NCBI GenBank assembly: GCA_947461225.1
Contig: CANHJV010000003.1
Location: forward strand, 1-59,036
DNA: 59,036 bases
Direction of reading: 5' to 3'
From: Gemmatimonadota bacterium
GTDB taxonomy: Bacteria > Gemmatimonadota > Gemmatimonadetes > Gemmatimonadales > Gemmatimonadaceae
A model generated the notes under the pieces. It saw only the letters and a list, made by a program, of their open reading frames with translations, had not been told where the DNA came from and did not search any database. This document shows, piece after piece, positions 19,472 through 29,970 of this stretch. The translations under genes and the position numbers were made by a program. How positions within the stretch are numbered: position 1 is the first letter of the stretch; each line of letters begins with the position of its first letter.

Positions 19472-19538
19472 GGCCCCACAATACCCCGAGAACCCCACCA
19501 TGGCGAAGGGCCGCGCCTGGTCTGGTTATCTTTCCCCG

Positions 19539-20309
19539 ATGCCACCGTTTCGCCGATCCCGGCGTCTTTCGCCCCGCATGCTACCACTCGTCGCCGCGAT
19601 GCTCGCCGCCCCCCTGCTGGCGGCGCGGTGGCCGACGCCCGTGGGATCGACACAGCCCACGCAACCGCCGGCGCAACTCCGGCTCGACGTGGGCAGCTTT
19701 ACGCTCCTCGTGAATGGACAGCGCGCCGGACGCGAGCAGTTCTCGGTGCAGCGGGTGACGTCACAGGACGGCGGCACCCTCGAAGTCCGATCGGAATCGG
19801 CCCTCGGCGACCGACGCGTCGCCATGCGACTCGAGACGGATTCCGCCGGTACGCCCGTCCGGTATTCCGTCGAGGAGCGGCGCGGTGCCGACGTCACGCT
19901 GCGACTCGGTGGCCAGCGTGTCCGCGGCCGTTTCGCGACGCTGGCCCGCAGCTCGACCGGCGAGGCGGCGCGCGAGTATCTGCTGCGTCCCGGTGCCGTC
20001 GTCATCGAGGACGACGGGATCGTGCAGTACGCCGTGCTCCTGCGCGACCGCACACTGGGCGAAGGCGCCGGGATCACGCTCCCCAGCCTCACCCCGATCG
20101 CCAATGCCCAAGGCGCCGTTCGTCTCGTGCTCGAAACCAGTGCCGACACCATCGTCGTCGCCGGTGCGCGCCGAGCCGCGCGCCGGTGGCGCGTAACGGC
20201 CAGCAGTGGGGACCCCCGGCTCGTGTGGGCGGACCTCGAGGGTCGGCTGCTCCGCCTCACCATCCCCGCCCGTAACCTCGAGGCCCTCCGCGACGACGTC
20301 CCCCGATGA
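19539..20309 (+). CDS. Hypothetical secreted protein
   Basis: N-terminal hydrophobic segment, LDVGSFTLLVNGQRAGREQFSVQRV; start chosen at MPPFRRSRRL. Confidence 0.6.
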   Translation: MPPFRRSRRLSPRMLPLVAAMLAAPLLAARWPTPVGSTQPTQPPAQLRLDVGSFTLLVNGQRAGREQFSVQRVTSQDGGTLEVRSESALGDRRVAMRLETDSAGTPVRYSVEERRGADVTLRLGGQRVRGRFATLARSSTGEAAREYLLRPGAVVIEDDGIVQYAVLLRDRTLGEGAGITLPSLTPIANAQGAVRLVLETSADTIVVAGARRAARRWRVTASSGDPRLVWADLEGRLLRLTIPARNLEALRDDVPR

Positions 20310-20425
20310 GGTGCGCAATGCACGCGGTCGGCGTACGTCCGGACTCACGGGTCTCATTGAATGAAACCATAACGCCTCGGGGTGCGTACACCCCTAAGAC
20401 TTTGTCCTCTACCCGCTTCGTCCCC

Positions 20426-21913
20426 ATGAGAATTCACGCTTTCGCGCTCGCGCTCGGTCTGGCCGTGGTCGGCACCGGTCCGACGCTTTCCTTTGCGCAG
20501 CCCGCCCCTGCTCCGGGGGCTACGATCACGCTCACGGACGCCTTGGCGCTCGCGCGGCGGAACAATCCCGCGCTCCAGAGCTCAACGAATGCCCGCCGCA
20601 CGGCAGCGGCGGCGGTTCGCTCCGCCAAAGGTGCGTTCCTCCCCAGTGTGAATTCGAGCATGGGCGGTGGCTACCGCGAAGGACGTCAGACCTTTTTTCA
20701 GGGTCAGGCCTTCGGTTCAACCAACGATCAGCTCTCGACCGATGCCTCGGTGAACGCCAGCTTGCAGCTGTCGCTCGCGACCCTCAATGACAAGCGCGCC
20801 GCGCAGGCCAACCAGAATGCGACCGAGGCGGACATCGCCACCGCCGAACAGCGCGTGCGGAACGAGGTCACCAACCAGTACCTCACCGCGCTACAGGCGC
20901 AGGCCCGCGCGTCGCTGCAGGACACGTTGCAGGCGACCACGCAGACGCAGCTCCAGTTGGCCCGTGCGCGGCTTCAGGTCGGCTCCGGGACGCAGCTCGA
21001 CGTGCAGCGCGCAGAAGTGGCCGATGGGCAGCAGCGCGTCGCGTCGCTGAACACGCGGAATCAGGCCGCCATCGAAATCGTCCGGCTGTTTCAGGCGATC
21101 GGGATCGAGGCGACGCCCAACGCCAAGCTCGACGCCAACCTCGCGGCCCCGCCGACCATCGAGCTGTCGGCCATTCTCGAGATGGCTCGCCGAACCAACC
21201 CGGCGCTGGGCTCCTTCCGTGCCCGTGAAGAGTCGGCCCGCCGTTCGCAGGCGTCGGCCCGCAGTGCCTACTTCCCGACCTTGTCGCTGCAGGCCGGTGT
21301 CTCAGCCTTCACGAATCGCTTCACCAACACGGGACTCCTGATCAGCCAGAGTCAGGCCAGCACACTCAGCGCCCAGGCGTCGTGCATCCGCACGGAAGAA
21401 GTGCGCGATCGCCTCGGCCTGCCCAACCGGCTCAACCAGTGCAACGCGCTCGTCTTTTCGCCGGCACAGGAAGACGCCATTCGCGCCAACCAGAGCAAGT
21501 ATCCGTTGGACTTCACGCGCAATCCGTACTCACTGTCGGCGTCGTTTTCCCTGCCGATCTTCAACGGCTGGCGTCGTGAGCAGCAGATCGAACAGGCCAG
21601 TGTGCAGCGCCGCAACGCCGAGAATGATGTGCGGGGGCAGGAGCTGCGTGTCACGGCCGATGTCACGTCGGCGTACCTGTCACTCAGCACCGCGCAGCAA
21701 ACCGTGGCGTTGCAGGAGCAGAACGTGCGCACGGCCCGCACCGCCCTCTCGCTGGCGCAAGAGCGCTATCGCGTCGGTGCCATCAGCATCGTCGACCTCG
21801 TCCAGGCCCGTGGCGACTACGAGCGCGCCGAGACCGACCGCATCACCGCGGTCTACGATGTACAACGGGCATTCGCGGCGCTGGAAAACGCCGTCGGCCG
21901 ACCCATCCGCTAA
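20426..21913 (+). CDS. TolC family outer-membrane efflux protein
   Basis: Signal peptide MRIHAFALALGLAVVGTGPTLSFAQ; ITLTDALALARRNNPALQ; coiled-coil repeats; AFAALENAVGRPIR. Confidence 0.9.
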   Translation: MRIHAFALALGLAVVGTGPTLSFAQPAPAPGATITLTDALALARRNNPALQSSTNARRTAAAAVRSAKGAFLPSVNSSMGGGYREGRQTFFQGQAFGSTNDQLSTDASVNASLQLSLATLNDKRAAQANQNATEADIATAEQRVRNEVTNQYLTALQAQARASLQDTLQATTQTQLQLARARLQVGSGTQLDVQRAEVADGQQRVASLNTRNQAAIEIVRLFQAIGIEATPNAKLDANLAAPPTIELSAILEMARRTNPALGSFRAREESARRSQASARSAYFPTLSLQAGVSAFTNRFTNTGLLISQSQASTLSAQASCIRTEEVRDRLGLPNRLNQCNALVFSPAQEDAIRANQSKYPLDFTRNPYSLSASFSLPIFNGWRREQQIEQASVQRRNAENDVRGQELRVTADVTSAYLSLSTAQQTVALQEQNVRTARTALSLAQERYRVGAISIVDLVQARGDYERAETDRITAVYDVQRAFAALENAVGRPIR

Positions 21914-21925
21914 CAGAGACCAGTC

Positions 21926-23212
21926 ATGACGAAAGGCGTAAAGTTCGGGATCGGCGGCACAGTAGTTATCGCCGTTGCCGCCCTTGCAGTAATCAGCGCG
22001 AAGAAGAACAGCACGAAGCCGGTGGAAGTGCGTACCGAAGCCGTGGAGGCTCGTGACCTCGTGGCCTCCGTCACGGCCAGCGGACAGATTCAGCCGCGAA
22101 CCAAGGTCGACGTGTCGGCCGACGTGACGGGCAAGATCGTGCGCCTCTCCGTGAAGGAAGGCGATGTCGTGAAGAAGGGGCAGTTCCTGCTGCAGATTGA
22201 CCCCGAACAGGTCACCGCTGCCTTGCAGCGCTCCGAGGCGTTTCTGGCGTCGTCCCGCGCGCAGGCCGCGCAGTCGCGTGCCAGCCTGCTGCAAGCCCAG
22301 CGTAACTACGAGCGTTCGCTCAAGATCAAGCAGCAGTCGCCGGAACTCGTCAGCGACGAGCAGCTCGAGCAGCTCAAGACGCAGGCCGACGTGAACAAGG
22401 AATTGGCGGCGGCCGCCAGCTTCAGCGTGGATCAGGCCGTGGCCTCGGTGCGCGACGCACGTCAGGCGCTCAACCGCACCACGATCATCGCCCCCATGAG
22501 CGGCAAGATCACCCGCCTCAACGTGGAAGAAGGCGAAACGGCGATCATGGGTACGCTAAACAAGGACGCGGCGACACTCATGACGATCAGCGACATGAGC
22601 GTGCTCGAAACCAAGGTGAAGGTCGACGAAACCGATGTCGCGCGCATCAGCGTCGGCGACTCGGCGCTCATCCAGATCGACGCCTTCCCCGACACCACGT
22701 TCGTGGGACGCGTTGTCGAAATCTCGAACAGCTCCGTCACGAAGTCGGCTGCCGCGAACACCGGCGATCAGGCGATCGATTACGAAGTGCGCGTCGAACT
22801 CGTGAACCCGCCGCAGGACACCCGCCCCGACTTCTCGGCCACCGCCAAGATCGTCACGGCGTCGCGGGTCAAGGTGCTCAGCATTCCGATCATCGCGCTC
22901 ACGGTTCGTGAGAATGAAGACATCCCGAACGGAGACTCGGCCGTCACGGTGGGGCGCCAGCCAACCAAGGAAGTCGGCAAGCGCGACGTGGAAGGCGTCT
23001 TCGTCGTGGGGACCGATAACAAGGTGAGCTTCCGCCCCGTAAAGGTCGGGATCGCCGGCGAGCGTCATTTTGAAGTGCTCGACGGCCTGAAGAGCGGCGA
23101 GACCATCGTGGCCGGCACGTATCAGGCGATTCGCGAGCTCAAGGACGGCGCCCTGATCAAGACGGCGAAGGTCGAAGACAAGAAAACACCGGCAGCCGGC
23201 AAGAAGCCGTGA
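21926..23212 (+). CDS. HlyD/MacA-type periplasmic adaptor
   Basis: [44 protein letters not shown]. Confidence 0.92.
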   Translation: MTKGVKFGIGGTVVIAVAALAVISAKKNSTKPVEVRTEAVEARDLVASVTASGQIQPRTKVDVSADVTGKIVRLSVKEGDVVKKGQFLLQIDPEQVTAALQRSEAFLASSRAQAAQSRASLLQAQRNYERSLKIKQQSPELVSDEQLEQLKTQADVNKELAAAASFSVDQAVASVRDARQALNRTTIIAPMSGKITRLNVEEGETAIMGTLNKDAATLMTISDMSVLETKVKVDETDVARISVGDSALIQIDAFPDTTFVGRVVEISNSSVTKSAAANTGDQAIDYEVRVELVNPPQDTRPDFSATAKIVTASRVKVLSIPIIALTVRENEDIPNGDSAVTVGRQPTKEVGKRDVEGVFVVGTDNKVSFRPVKVGIAGERHFEVLDGLKSGETIVAGTYQAIRELKDGALIKTAKVEDKKTPAAGKKP

Positions 23213-24015
23213 GCCGCACACTCGACGAGATCGGACTCAGCACCACCGGGGAGCGCCAGGCGGTCACGACTGCCGCCGGCGCCGCTCCGGGACAGGACTG
23301 GGTCATCGTGACGCGACAGCTCAAGCGACAGTACGATATGGGTGGCGAAATCGTCCGCGCCCTCCGCGGCGTCGATCTCGCCATCCGCCGCAACGAGTAC
23401 GTGGCGATCATGGGGCCGTCGGGATCCGGAAAGTCGACGCTCATGAATCTCATCGGCTGCCTCGACACACCAAACGAAGGCGAGTACTGGCTGAACGGCA
23501 TGCTGGTCAGCACGATGTCCGACGATGCGCTCGCCCGCGTGCGCAACAAGGAAATCGGATTCGTCTTCCAGACGTTCAACCTCCTGCCCCGCGCCTCGGC
23601 GCTGCAGAATGTTGAACTCCCGCTCGTGTACGCCGGCATCTCGGCCGACGAACGGAAGAAGCGCGCCACCGAAGCACTGGAGCGTGTGCAGCTCGGCCAG
23701 CGCATGCATCACCGGCCGAACGAACTTTCCGGTGGTCAGCGCCAGCGTGTCGCCATCGCGCGCGCGCTCGTGAATCGTCCGTCCATTCTGCTTGCCGACG
23801 AACCGACGGGTAACCTCGACTCGCAGACCTCGGAAGAAATCATGCGCGTGTTCGAAGAGCTCGCCGCGCAGGGGCAGACCGTCGTCATGGTCACCCACGA
23901 ACCGGATATCGCCGTGCACGCCAAGCGCGTCATCGTGCTGCGTGACGGCGTCATCTCGAGCGACGAAACACGTGCGCAGTATGCGCTCAAGGTCTCGGGC
24001 GAGCGCGTACACTGA
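23209..24015 (+). CDS. MacB-type ABC transporter ATPase
   Basis: [54 protein letters not shown] start overlapping the adaptor stop. Confidence 0.95.
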   Translation: MSRTLDEIGLSTTGERQAVTTAAGAAPGQDWVIVTRQLKRQYDMGGEIVRALRGVDLAIRRNEYVAIMGPSGSGKSTLMNLIGCLDTPNEGEYWLNGMLVSTMSDDALARVRNKEIGFVFQTFNLLPRASALQNVELPLVYAGISADERKKRATEALERVQLGQRMHHRPNELSGGQRQRVAIARALVNRPSILLADEPTGNLDSQTSEEIMRVFEELAAQGQTVVMVTHEPDIAVHAKRVIVLRDGVISSDETRAQYALKVSGERVH

Positions 24016-24059
24016 GCGGTTCGGTACAATCCGGTCGGTACTCACCGGCCGGACCTGCA

Positions 24060-25322
24060 GTGGCTGTCATTCAAACCAACGTGAAAACACGAGACGCGAT
24101 CGGTCTGGCACTGACCCAGATTCGAGTTCAGAAACTCAAGAGCGCCTTCACCCTGCTTGGGGTGACCATTGGCGTCATGTTCCTCATCGCCGTGGTCTCC
24201 ATCGTTGAAGGGATGGGGCGCTACGTCGAAGAAGATTTTGCCGCACGACTGATCGGCAGCAACACCTTTACGCTGCGGCGATTCAGCAATGTCGGCCCCG
24301 GGGGGAATCGCGGCTTTGACGCCCGTTCTGCGCAGCGACGACCGCTGATCAGAATGCCGGACGTCGAGGCCGTTCGTGCGGCGATTCCTGCCACGATGAA
24401 GTCCAGCATCGCGAGCGAGACGTTCAAGTACGCGTCGGCGCCGGGTGCCCGACCGCGCCAAGTGCAGGCCGTCGCCACGGATGCGAACTATTTCGACATC
24501 AAGAATTTCCCGGTCACGGTTGGGCGGGCGTTCACGGATCAGGAAGTTCGCGCCGGCGCGCGTGTGATCGTGATCGGCACGGAAGTCGCCGAACACTTTT
24601 TCCCGGGGCTCAATCCAGAAGGACGGCAGCTGCGTGTCTCGGGCGTCCCGTTCACGGTGATCGGTGTCATCGAGAAGCAGGGATCGGTATTCGGATTCTC
24701 ACTCGACCGGAATGCCATCGCGCCATACACGTCACCCATGGGGCGCATCATCCGCCCGCTTCGCGACGTGTCGTCGCTGATCGTGCAGGTCCCGACCCAA
24801 GCGGATCTGCCCGACGGCATGGAAGCGGCGCGCGGCGCCCTCCGCGCGCTTCGCGGTCTTCGTGCGGGAGAGCCGGACGACTTCGGTCTCATCACGCAGG
24901 ACGCCGCGTTTGGCTTCATCAAGCAACTCAAAGGGCGTCTCGTGCTGTTCGGCACCGCACTGCCCGCCATCAGTCTCGTGGTTGGTGCCATGGTGATCAT
25001 GAACATCATGCTAGTGGCCGTGGCTGAACGCACGCGTGAAATCGGTGTGCGGAAGGCACTTGGCGCCAAGCGTGCGGACATCATGTCGCAGTTCCTCGTT
25101 GAGGCAGCGACACTCAGCACGATCGGCGCCGCCATCGGCATTGGCTTGGGGATCGGACTCGCCGAAATCATCGCCGCCCTCACGCCGCTTCCCGCCGCCG
25201 TGGCACCGTGGTCTATCGCCGCAGCGCTCGTGACCGGAGCGGGCGTCGGGATTGCCGCCGGCCTGTATCCGGCCAGTCGCGCGTCGCGACTGGACCCCAT
25301 CACCGCGCTGCGCCAGGACTGA
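24060..25322 (+). CDS. MacB-type ABC permease, copy 1
   Basis: FtsX-like: VVGAMVIMNIMLVAVAERTREIGVRKALGAKRADIMSQFLVEA. Confidence 0.92.
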   Translation: MAVIQTNVKTRDAIGLALTQIRVQKLKSAFTLLGVTIGVMFLIAVVSIVEGMGRYVEEDFAARLIGSNTFTLRRFSNVGPGGNRGFDARSAQRRPLIRMPDVEAVRAAIPATMKSSIASETFKYASAPGARPRQVQAVATDANYFDIKNFPVTVGRAFTDQEVRAGARVIVIGTEVAEHFFPGLNPEGRQLRVSGVPFTVIGVIEKQGSVFGFSLDRNAIAPYTSPMGRIIRPLRDVSSLIVQVPTQADLPDGMEAARGALRALRGLRAGEPDDFGLITQDAAFGFIKQLKGRLVLFGTALPAISLVVGAMVIMNIMLVAVAERTREIGVRKALGAKRADIMSQFLVEAATLSTIGAAIGIGLGIGLAEIIAALTPLPAAVAPWSIAAALVTGAGVGIAAGLYPASRASRLDPITALRQD

Positions 25323-25326
25323 TCAT

Positions 25327-26583
25327 ATGAATCGATTCTTACTGGTCTTCGAAGGCGTCGGGATGGCACTGGAGTCCATCCGCTCGAACAAAGTGCGCGC
25401 CGCCCTGACCATCGCCGGTGTGGCGATCGGCGTATTCGTCGTCGTCGCCATGGGCGCCGTCGTGAATGGGATCCGCGCCTCGTTCCAGCAGGACCTCGAA
25501 CAAATCGGCGCCACCACCTTCATCGTGCAGCGTCGGAGCTCGGGGATCAGCGGCTGCGATGGCACCGATGAGAAGTGTCCGGATCGTAGCAACCCCCCGA
25601 TTTCGTTTGCCGAGTGGGAGATGATCAAGCGCATCCCCGGCGTGGAGAATGTGATCGGCGTGCTTGGTGGCCAGGGCAACTTCGCGTATCGCAACAGCCG
25701 CGTGGACAACGTGGGCTATGACGCCTACAGCGTGGAATGGCCGTCCGTCGATGCCTCCGACATTTTTCCGGGGCGCAACTTTACGCGGACGGAGTACGAC
25801 GCCGGGCAGCCGGTGGTGCTCGTCAATGACACGCTCAAGGCGCAATTGTTCGGCGACTCGGAAGCGATCGGCAAGCAGATCATGATCAGCGGTCGGCAGT
25901 TCACCGTGATCGGCATCTACGCACCCAAAGCCGGTTTCTTGAAATCGTTGGAGGGGAAAGGCCCTGACACCCCCCGGGCAATCATTCCCATTCAGGCGGC
26001 GGTGCGCACGCTCGATGCGTCGCGCAACAGCCTGAGCCTGATGGTGCGTCCGTCGAAGACGGTGACGCAGGGCGAGGTCATGGACGAGGTGCTGGCGTCC
26101 ATGCGCGCACGCCGTGGCCTCCGTCCCGGCGACCGCGCCACGTTCTATCTGGTCGAGCAGGATCGCTTGATGGACACCTTCAACCAACTGTTCGGCGCCA
26201 TCTTTGCCGTCGGCCTGGCGCTGTCGGCCGTCGCCCTACTCGTGGGCGGTGTGGGTGTCGTGGCGATCATGATGATCTCGGTGACCGAGCGCACGCGCGA
26301 AATCGGCGTCCGCAAGGCCCTCGGTGCCACGTCGGGCACGATTCGCTGGCAGTTCCTGGTTGAAGCCTCGACCATGACCAGCATCGGCGCATTCGTCGGA
26401 CTCGCCCTCGGTGCGCTGCTCGCGTGGGTCATTCGGACGAATACCACGATCCCCGCCACGCTCCCCGGCAGTATCGTGGCAACCGCCCTGATCGCCAGCG
26501 CGGTCACCGGCGTGGCCTTCGGCATGCTCCCCGCCATGCGCGCATCGAGGCTCGATCCGGTGGAGGCGCTCCGGCACGAGTAG
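25327..26583 (+). CDS. MacB-type ABC permease, copy 2
   Basis: ISVTERTREIGVRKALGATSGTIRWQFLVEASTMT. Confidence 0.92.
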   Translation: MNRFLLVFEGVGMALESIRSNKVRAALTIAGVAIGVFVVVAMGAVVNGIRASFQQDLEQIGATTFIVQRRSSGISGCDGTDEKCPDRSNPPISFAEWEMIKRIPGVENVIGVLGGQGNFAYRNSRVDNVGYDAYSVEWPSVDASDIFPGRNFTRTEYDAGQPVVLVNDTLKAQLFGDSEAIGKQIMISGRQFTVIGIYAPKAGFLKSLEGKGPDTPRAIIPIQAAVRTLDASRNSLSLMVRPSKTVTQGEVMDEVLASMRARRGLRPGDRATFYLVEQDRLMDTFNQLFGAIFAVGLALSAVALLVGGVGVVAIMMISVTERTREIGVRKALGATSGTIRWQFLVEASTMTSIGAFVGLALGALLAWVIRTNTTIPATLPGSIVATALIASAVTGVAFGMLPAMRASRLDPVEALRHE

Positions 26584-26592
26584 GACGGCACC

Positions 26593-27837
26593 ATGCGTTT
26601 CTCCGACATCATCCGCCTCTCGCTGGTACAGCTCCGCGTGAACCCCATGAGAACGGCGTTCACGCTGCTGGGGATCGTGGTGTCGGTCGGCTTTCTCGTG
26701 GTGGTCGTGGCGATCATCCAGGGGATGAACGCCTACGTGAAGGAAAACATTGCCGACGCCATGATCGGCATGAACACCTTCCAGGTGCGACGGCTGCCCA
26801 TCAGCCTTGGCCTGTTTACCGACGACCAGTTTCGCCTGCTGCAGCGTCGGCCGCGCGTCGATGAGCGTGATGCCGACGCGGTTCGCGAGGCACTCCCCAA
26901 CGCACAGGCGATCGCGCTGCAAAGCGGCTGGCCCACGCCGCAAGCCGATGTCGTGTGGCGCGACCGCACCCTCGGCAGCGTGCTGATCTTCGGCGTGACG
27001 GCGGGATATCAGGTCGTCCAGGATTATCGGTTCACCGAGGGACGACCGCTAACCGACATCGATGTACGCGAACGGCGCAACGTGATCGTGGTGGGCGCTG
27101 ACGTGGCGCAGAAGCTCTTTCAGGGGGCGTCGGCCATCGACAAAGATGTGCGAGTGATGGGGCAGCGCTACACGATCGTCGGCGTGGTGGCGCGGAAAGG
27201 CCGCGTGTTGGGTCAATCGTTCGACGGCTTTGCCTTGATGCCCATCTCGGCCTTCGAAGCGACCTACGGACGACGTCAGAACACCACGATCTCGATCAAG
27301 ATGCGCGAGGCGGCCGAGGTCGGACCCGCCATGGCCAAGGCGCAGGAAGCCATGCGCCTCGCGCGACGACTGCGACCGTCGGATCGCGACAACTTCGATG
27401 TCGGGACCGCCGAGGCGCTGGTCGATTTCTGGAAGCAGCTCACCAGGGTACTGTTTGCGGTCGTGCCGGCCGTCGTGGCAATTGGCGTGCTCGTGGGGGG
27501 CATCGTGATCATGAACATCATGCTCATGGGCGTCACGGAGCGCACACACGAAATCGGCCTGCGGAAAGCGGTGGGCGCCACGTCGGCGGACGTACGACGT
27601 CAGTTCCTCGCCGAAGCGGTCGCACTGGCCACGTGTGGTGGCCTGCTCGGCGTGGCGGCAGGATGGGGACTGGCCGCGGCCGTGGCCGCGTTCTCTCCCC
27701 TGCCGGCCCGGGTGTCGCTCTGGAGCGTCGCCCTCGCGCTGACGCTTGGCGCGGGGATCGGCGTGCTGTTCGGCGTATATCCCGCCTCGCGCGCAGCCAA
27801 GCTCGATCCGATCACCGCGATGCGCGCGGAGACCTAA
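26593..27837 (+). CDS. MacB-type ABC permease, copy 3
   Basis: GIVIMNIMLMGVTERTHEIGLRKAVGATSADVRRQFLAEAV. Confidence 0.92.
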   Translation: MRFSDIIRLSLVQLRVNPMRTAFTLLGIVVSVGFLVVVVAIIQGMNAYVKENIADAMIGMNTFQVRRLPISLGLFTDDQFRLLQRRPRVDERDADAVREALPNAQAIALQSGWPTPQADVVWRDRTLGSVLIFGVTAGYQVVQDYRFTEGRPLTDIDVRERRNVIVVGADVAQKLFQGASAIDKDVRVMGQRYTIVGVVARKGRVLGQSFDGFALMPISAFEATYGRRQNTTISIKMREAAEVGPAMAKAQEAMRLARRLRPSDRDNFDVGTAEALVDFWKQLTRVLFAVVPAVVAIGVLVGGIVIMNIMLMGVTERTHEIGLRKAVGATSADVRRQFLAEAVALATCGGLLGVAAGWGLAAAVAAFSPLPARVSLWSVALALTLGAGIGVLFGVYPASRAAKLDPITAMRAET

Positions 27838-27840
27838 GTC

Positions 27841-29088
27841 ATGGGACTTCGCGTTGGTTCGTTTGGCGAGAATGTGCTCATCGCCTTCGATGCGATCCGC
27901 GTGAACAAGCTGCGTTCGTCACTCACGATTCTGGGCGTGGTGATCGGCGTCGCGACCGTTATGGCGATGGCGGCAATCGTGGAAGGCATCCGTTCGCAGA
28001 TCGTGACCACCATCGAGGTCGCCGGACCCACCACGTTCTACGTGCTGAAGAAGTTTTCGCAGACGCCGCTCAATCCGGACAATCTGCCCAAGGACGTCCG
28101 CATCCGTCCGGATCTTTCGGAGTCCGAGGCCGAGCGGCTGCGTCGCCTGCCGGAGATCGCCTACGCGTCGCTCTGGGCACAAACACTGGCGCGCATCGAG
28201 TCGGACGGGGTGCGGTCGCAATCCATGGCCATCTTTGGCGCCGACGACGGCTTCACCCGCATTCAAGGGGGCGAGCTGCTGGAAGGACGCTGGTTCACGC
28301 GCAACGAACTCAGTGCGGGCGCGCCCGTGGTAGTCCTGCAGGAGGAAACTGCACGCCGGCTGTTCGGACGGGAGCGGATGCTGGGCCGTCAGGTCCAGGT
28401 GGGCGGGCGACCGCTGATCGTGATTGGTCTCTGGCAGGAACCCGGTAACATCTTCGCGCCACCCGGGCAGGCAGTCGGTGCGGTCGTGCCGTACAAGTTC
28501 ATGGAACGCAGCTACACCATCGACAAAACGAACGCGCTGTGGATCCCCGTGAAGCCGCGCGCGGGCGTCAGTGTCGCGGACGCCCAAGGCGCCGCGGTGA
28601 TGGCCCTGCGCGAGATGCGTGGTCTTCGGCCCGGGAGCAGCAACAGCTTCGACCTCGTCACGCAGGACCAAATTCTCGACACGTTCAACGGGATCACGAG
28701 CGTCTTCTTCCTCGTGATGATCGTGCTGTCCGGCGTCGCCCTCCTGGTGGGCGGCATCGGGGTCATGGCCATTATGACCGTGTCGGTGACAAGCCGCACA
28801 CGAGAAATCGGTGTGCGGAAAGCACTCGGCGCCACTCGCCACGACATTCTGCTGCAATTTCTCATCGAGGCCTGCACACTCACCGGAATCGGCGGGCTGA
28901 TCGGCATTCTCGTGGGCCTCGCCCTCGGCCGAGTCGCGTCGTTTGCGCTCGACATCGCGGCACCGGTACCAGTGTCGCTGACCGCGATCGCGGTGGTGGT
29001 CTCGGTCGGCATCGGGATCATTTTCGGCATGGTACCCGCACGCCGGGCGGCCCGCCTGGACCCGATCGAAGCGCTGCGCTACGAGTGA
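27841..29088 (+). CDS. MacB-type ABC permease, copy 4
   Basis: GVMAIMTVSVTSRTREIGVRKALGATRHDILLQFLIEACTLT. Confidence 0.92.
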   Translation: MGLRVGSFGENVLIAFDAIRVNKLRSSLTILGVVIGVATVMAMAAIVEGIRSQIVTTIEVAGPTTFYVLKKFSQTPLNPDNLPKDVRIRPDLSESEAERLRRLPEIAYASLWAQTLARIESDGVRSQSMAIFGADDGFTRIQGGELLEGRWFTRNELSAGAPVVVLQEETARRLFGRERMLGRQVQVGGRPLIVIGLWQEPGNIFAPPGQAVGAVVPYKFMERSYTIDKTNALWIPVKPRAGVSVADAQGAAVMALREMRGLRPGSSNSFDLVTQDQILDTFNGITSVFFLVMIVLSGVALLVGGIGVMAIMTVSVTSRTREIGVRKALGATRHDILLQFLIEACTLTGIGGLIGILVGLALGRVASFALDIAAPVPVSLTAIAVVVSVGIGIIFGMVPARRAARLDPIEALRYE

Positions 29089-29097
29089 GGGTGGCGC

Positions 29098-29970
29098 TCA
29101 GTAGCCGCGGACATCGAGAAACGCTTGCCAGAACGGAAGCGTCACGGGCATCCCCAGCACGGACAGTTCGAGGACGCCAAGGACGCCGAGCACCGACAGC
29201 AGCATCATGCCCTGCCGACGCACGGGCGCGGCATCACGAAGGGCGTGGATGATCGTACGCAGCGTGAAGACGATCAGCAGCGCAATACTGATCGGCAACA
29301 GCAAACTGTTGCGCTGCGGACCAAAGTACGACTCGAGATAGGTGAGCGACTCTGGAAAGAATCCCCGGCCCGGATTCTCAACGCCAAGGAAGATGTTGAT
29401 GCTGGCCGCCTGATGAGTCACCCAGAACAGCACGAGTGACCACCACCCGGCGCGGTTGGCCCGACGGGCCGTGAGCACACCGGTGACGATCAGCACCGCG
29501 ACCATGGCGAGTTGATACCACAGCATCGACAGCACCGACTGCACCGCGAACGCCCAGCTGGGTGATTGCGCGGGCACCGGGACCATGAGCGATGGCGGAC
29601 CGACCAGCCATCCGCCGTAAAAGGCGACTTGCACCCACGTCCACAGAAACGCCGAGCCCAGAAAGCTGCGTCGCGCGCCCGAGGCGGTTCCGCGGTCACG
29701 CTCGAGATACAAGAGCCACGCGCCCCAGATGGCGAGCGCGCTGGCCAGCACCAAACCCAAGGCGCGCGTCGCCTCGCTGCGCTCGAGGGCGAAGATGATG
29801 CCGGTGGCACTCCACCAGAAGAACACGACCACCATGAGCGAGCGCAGGGCGACACGCAGCGAGGTCTCGCGCGTCGCGATGTCCGTGTCGTACAGCATGG
29901 ACGGATGCCGCACCCGTACCAAGGACTGCCACGGCCACATGGTGCGCGGGACTACGGGGGACTCATGCAC
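29098..29970 (-). CDS. puhE: Photosynthetic complex assembly protein PuhE (DUF3623-like)
   Basis: WVTHQAASINIFLGVENPGRGFFPESLTYLESYFGPQRNSLLLPISI; multi-TM; overlaps the 3' end of bchD. Confidence 0.8.
   Translation of the reverse strand: MHESPVVPRTMWPWQSLVRVRHPSMLYDTDIATRETSLRVALRSLMVVVFFWWSATGIIFALERSEATRALGLVLASALAIWGAWLLYLERDRGTASGARRSFLGSAFLWTWVQVAFYGGWLVGPPSLMVPVPAQSPSWAFAVQSVLSMLWYQLAMVAVLIVTGVLTARRANRAGWWSLVLFWVTHQAASINIFLGVENPGRGFFPESLTYLESYFGPQRNSLLLPISIALLIVFTLRTIIHALRDAAPVRRQGMMLLSVLGVLGVLELSVLGMPVTLPFWQAFLDVRGY

Noticed and set aside
18510-19538. N-terminal extension of the ORF at 18510..20309 (+)
   Set aside because: Antisense to the histidine-kinase N-terminal region and Ser/Thr/Arg-rich; likely start is near 19539.
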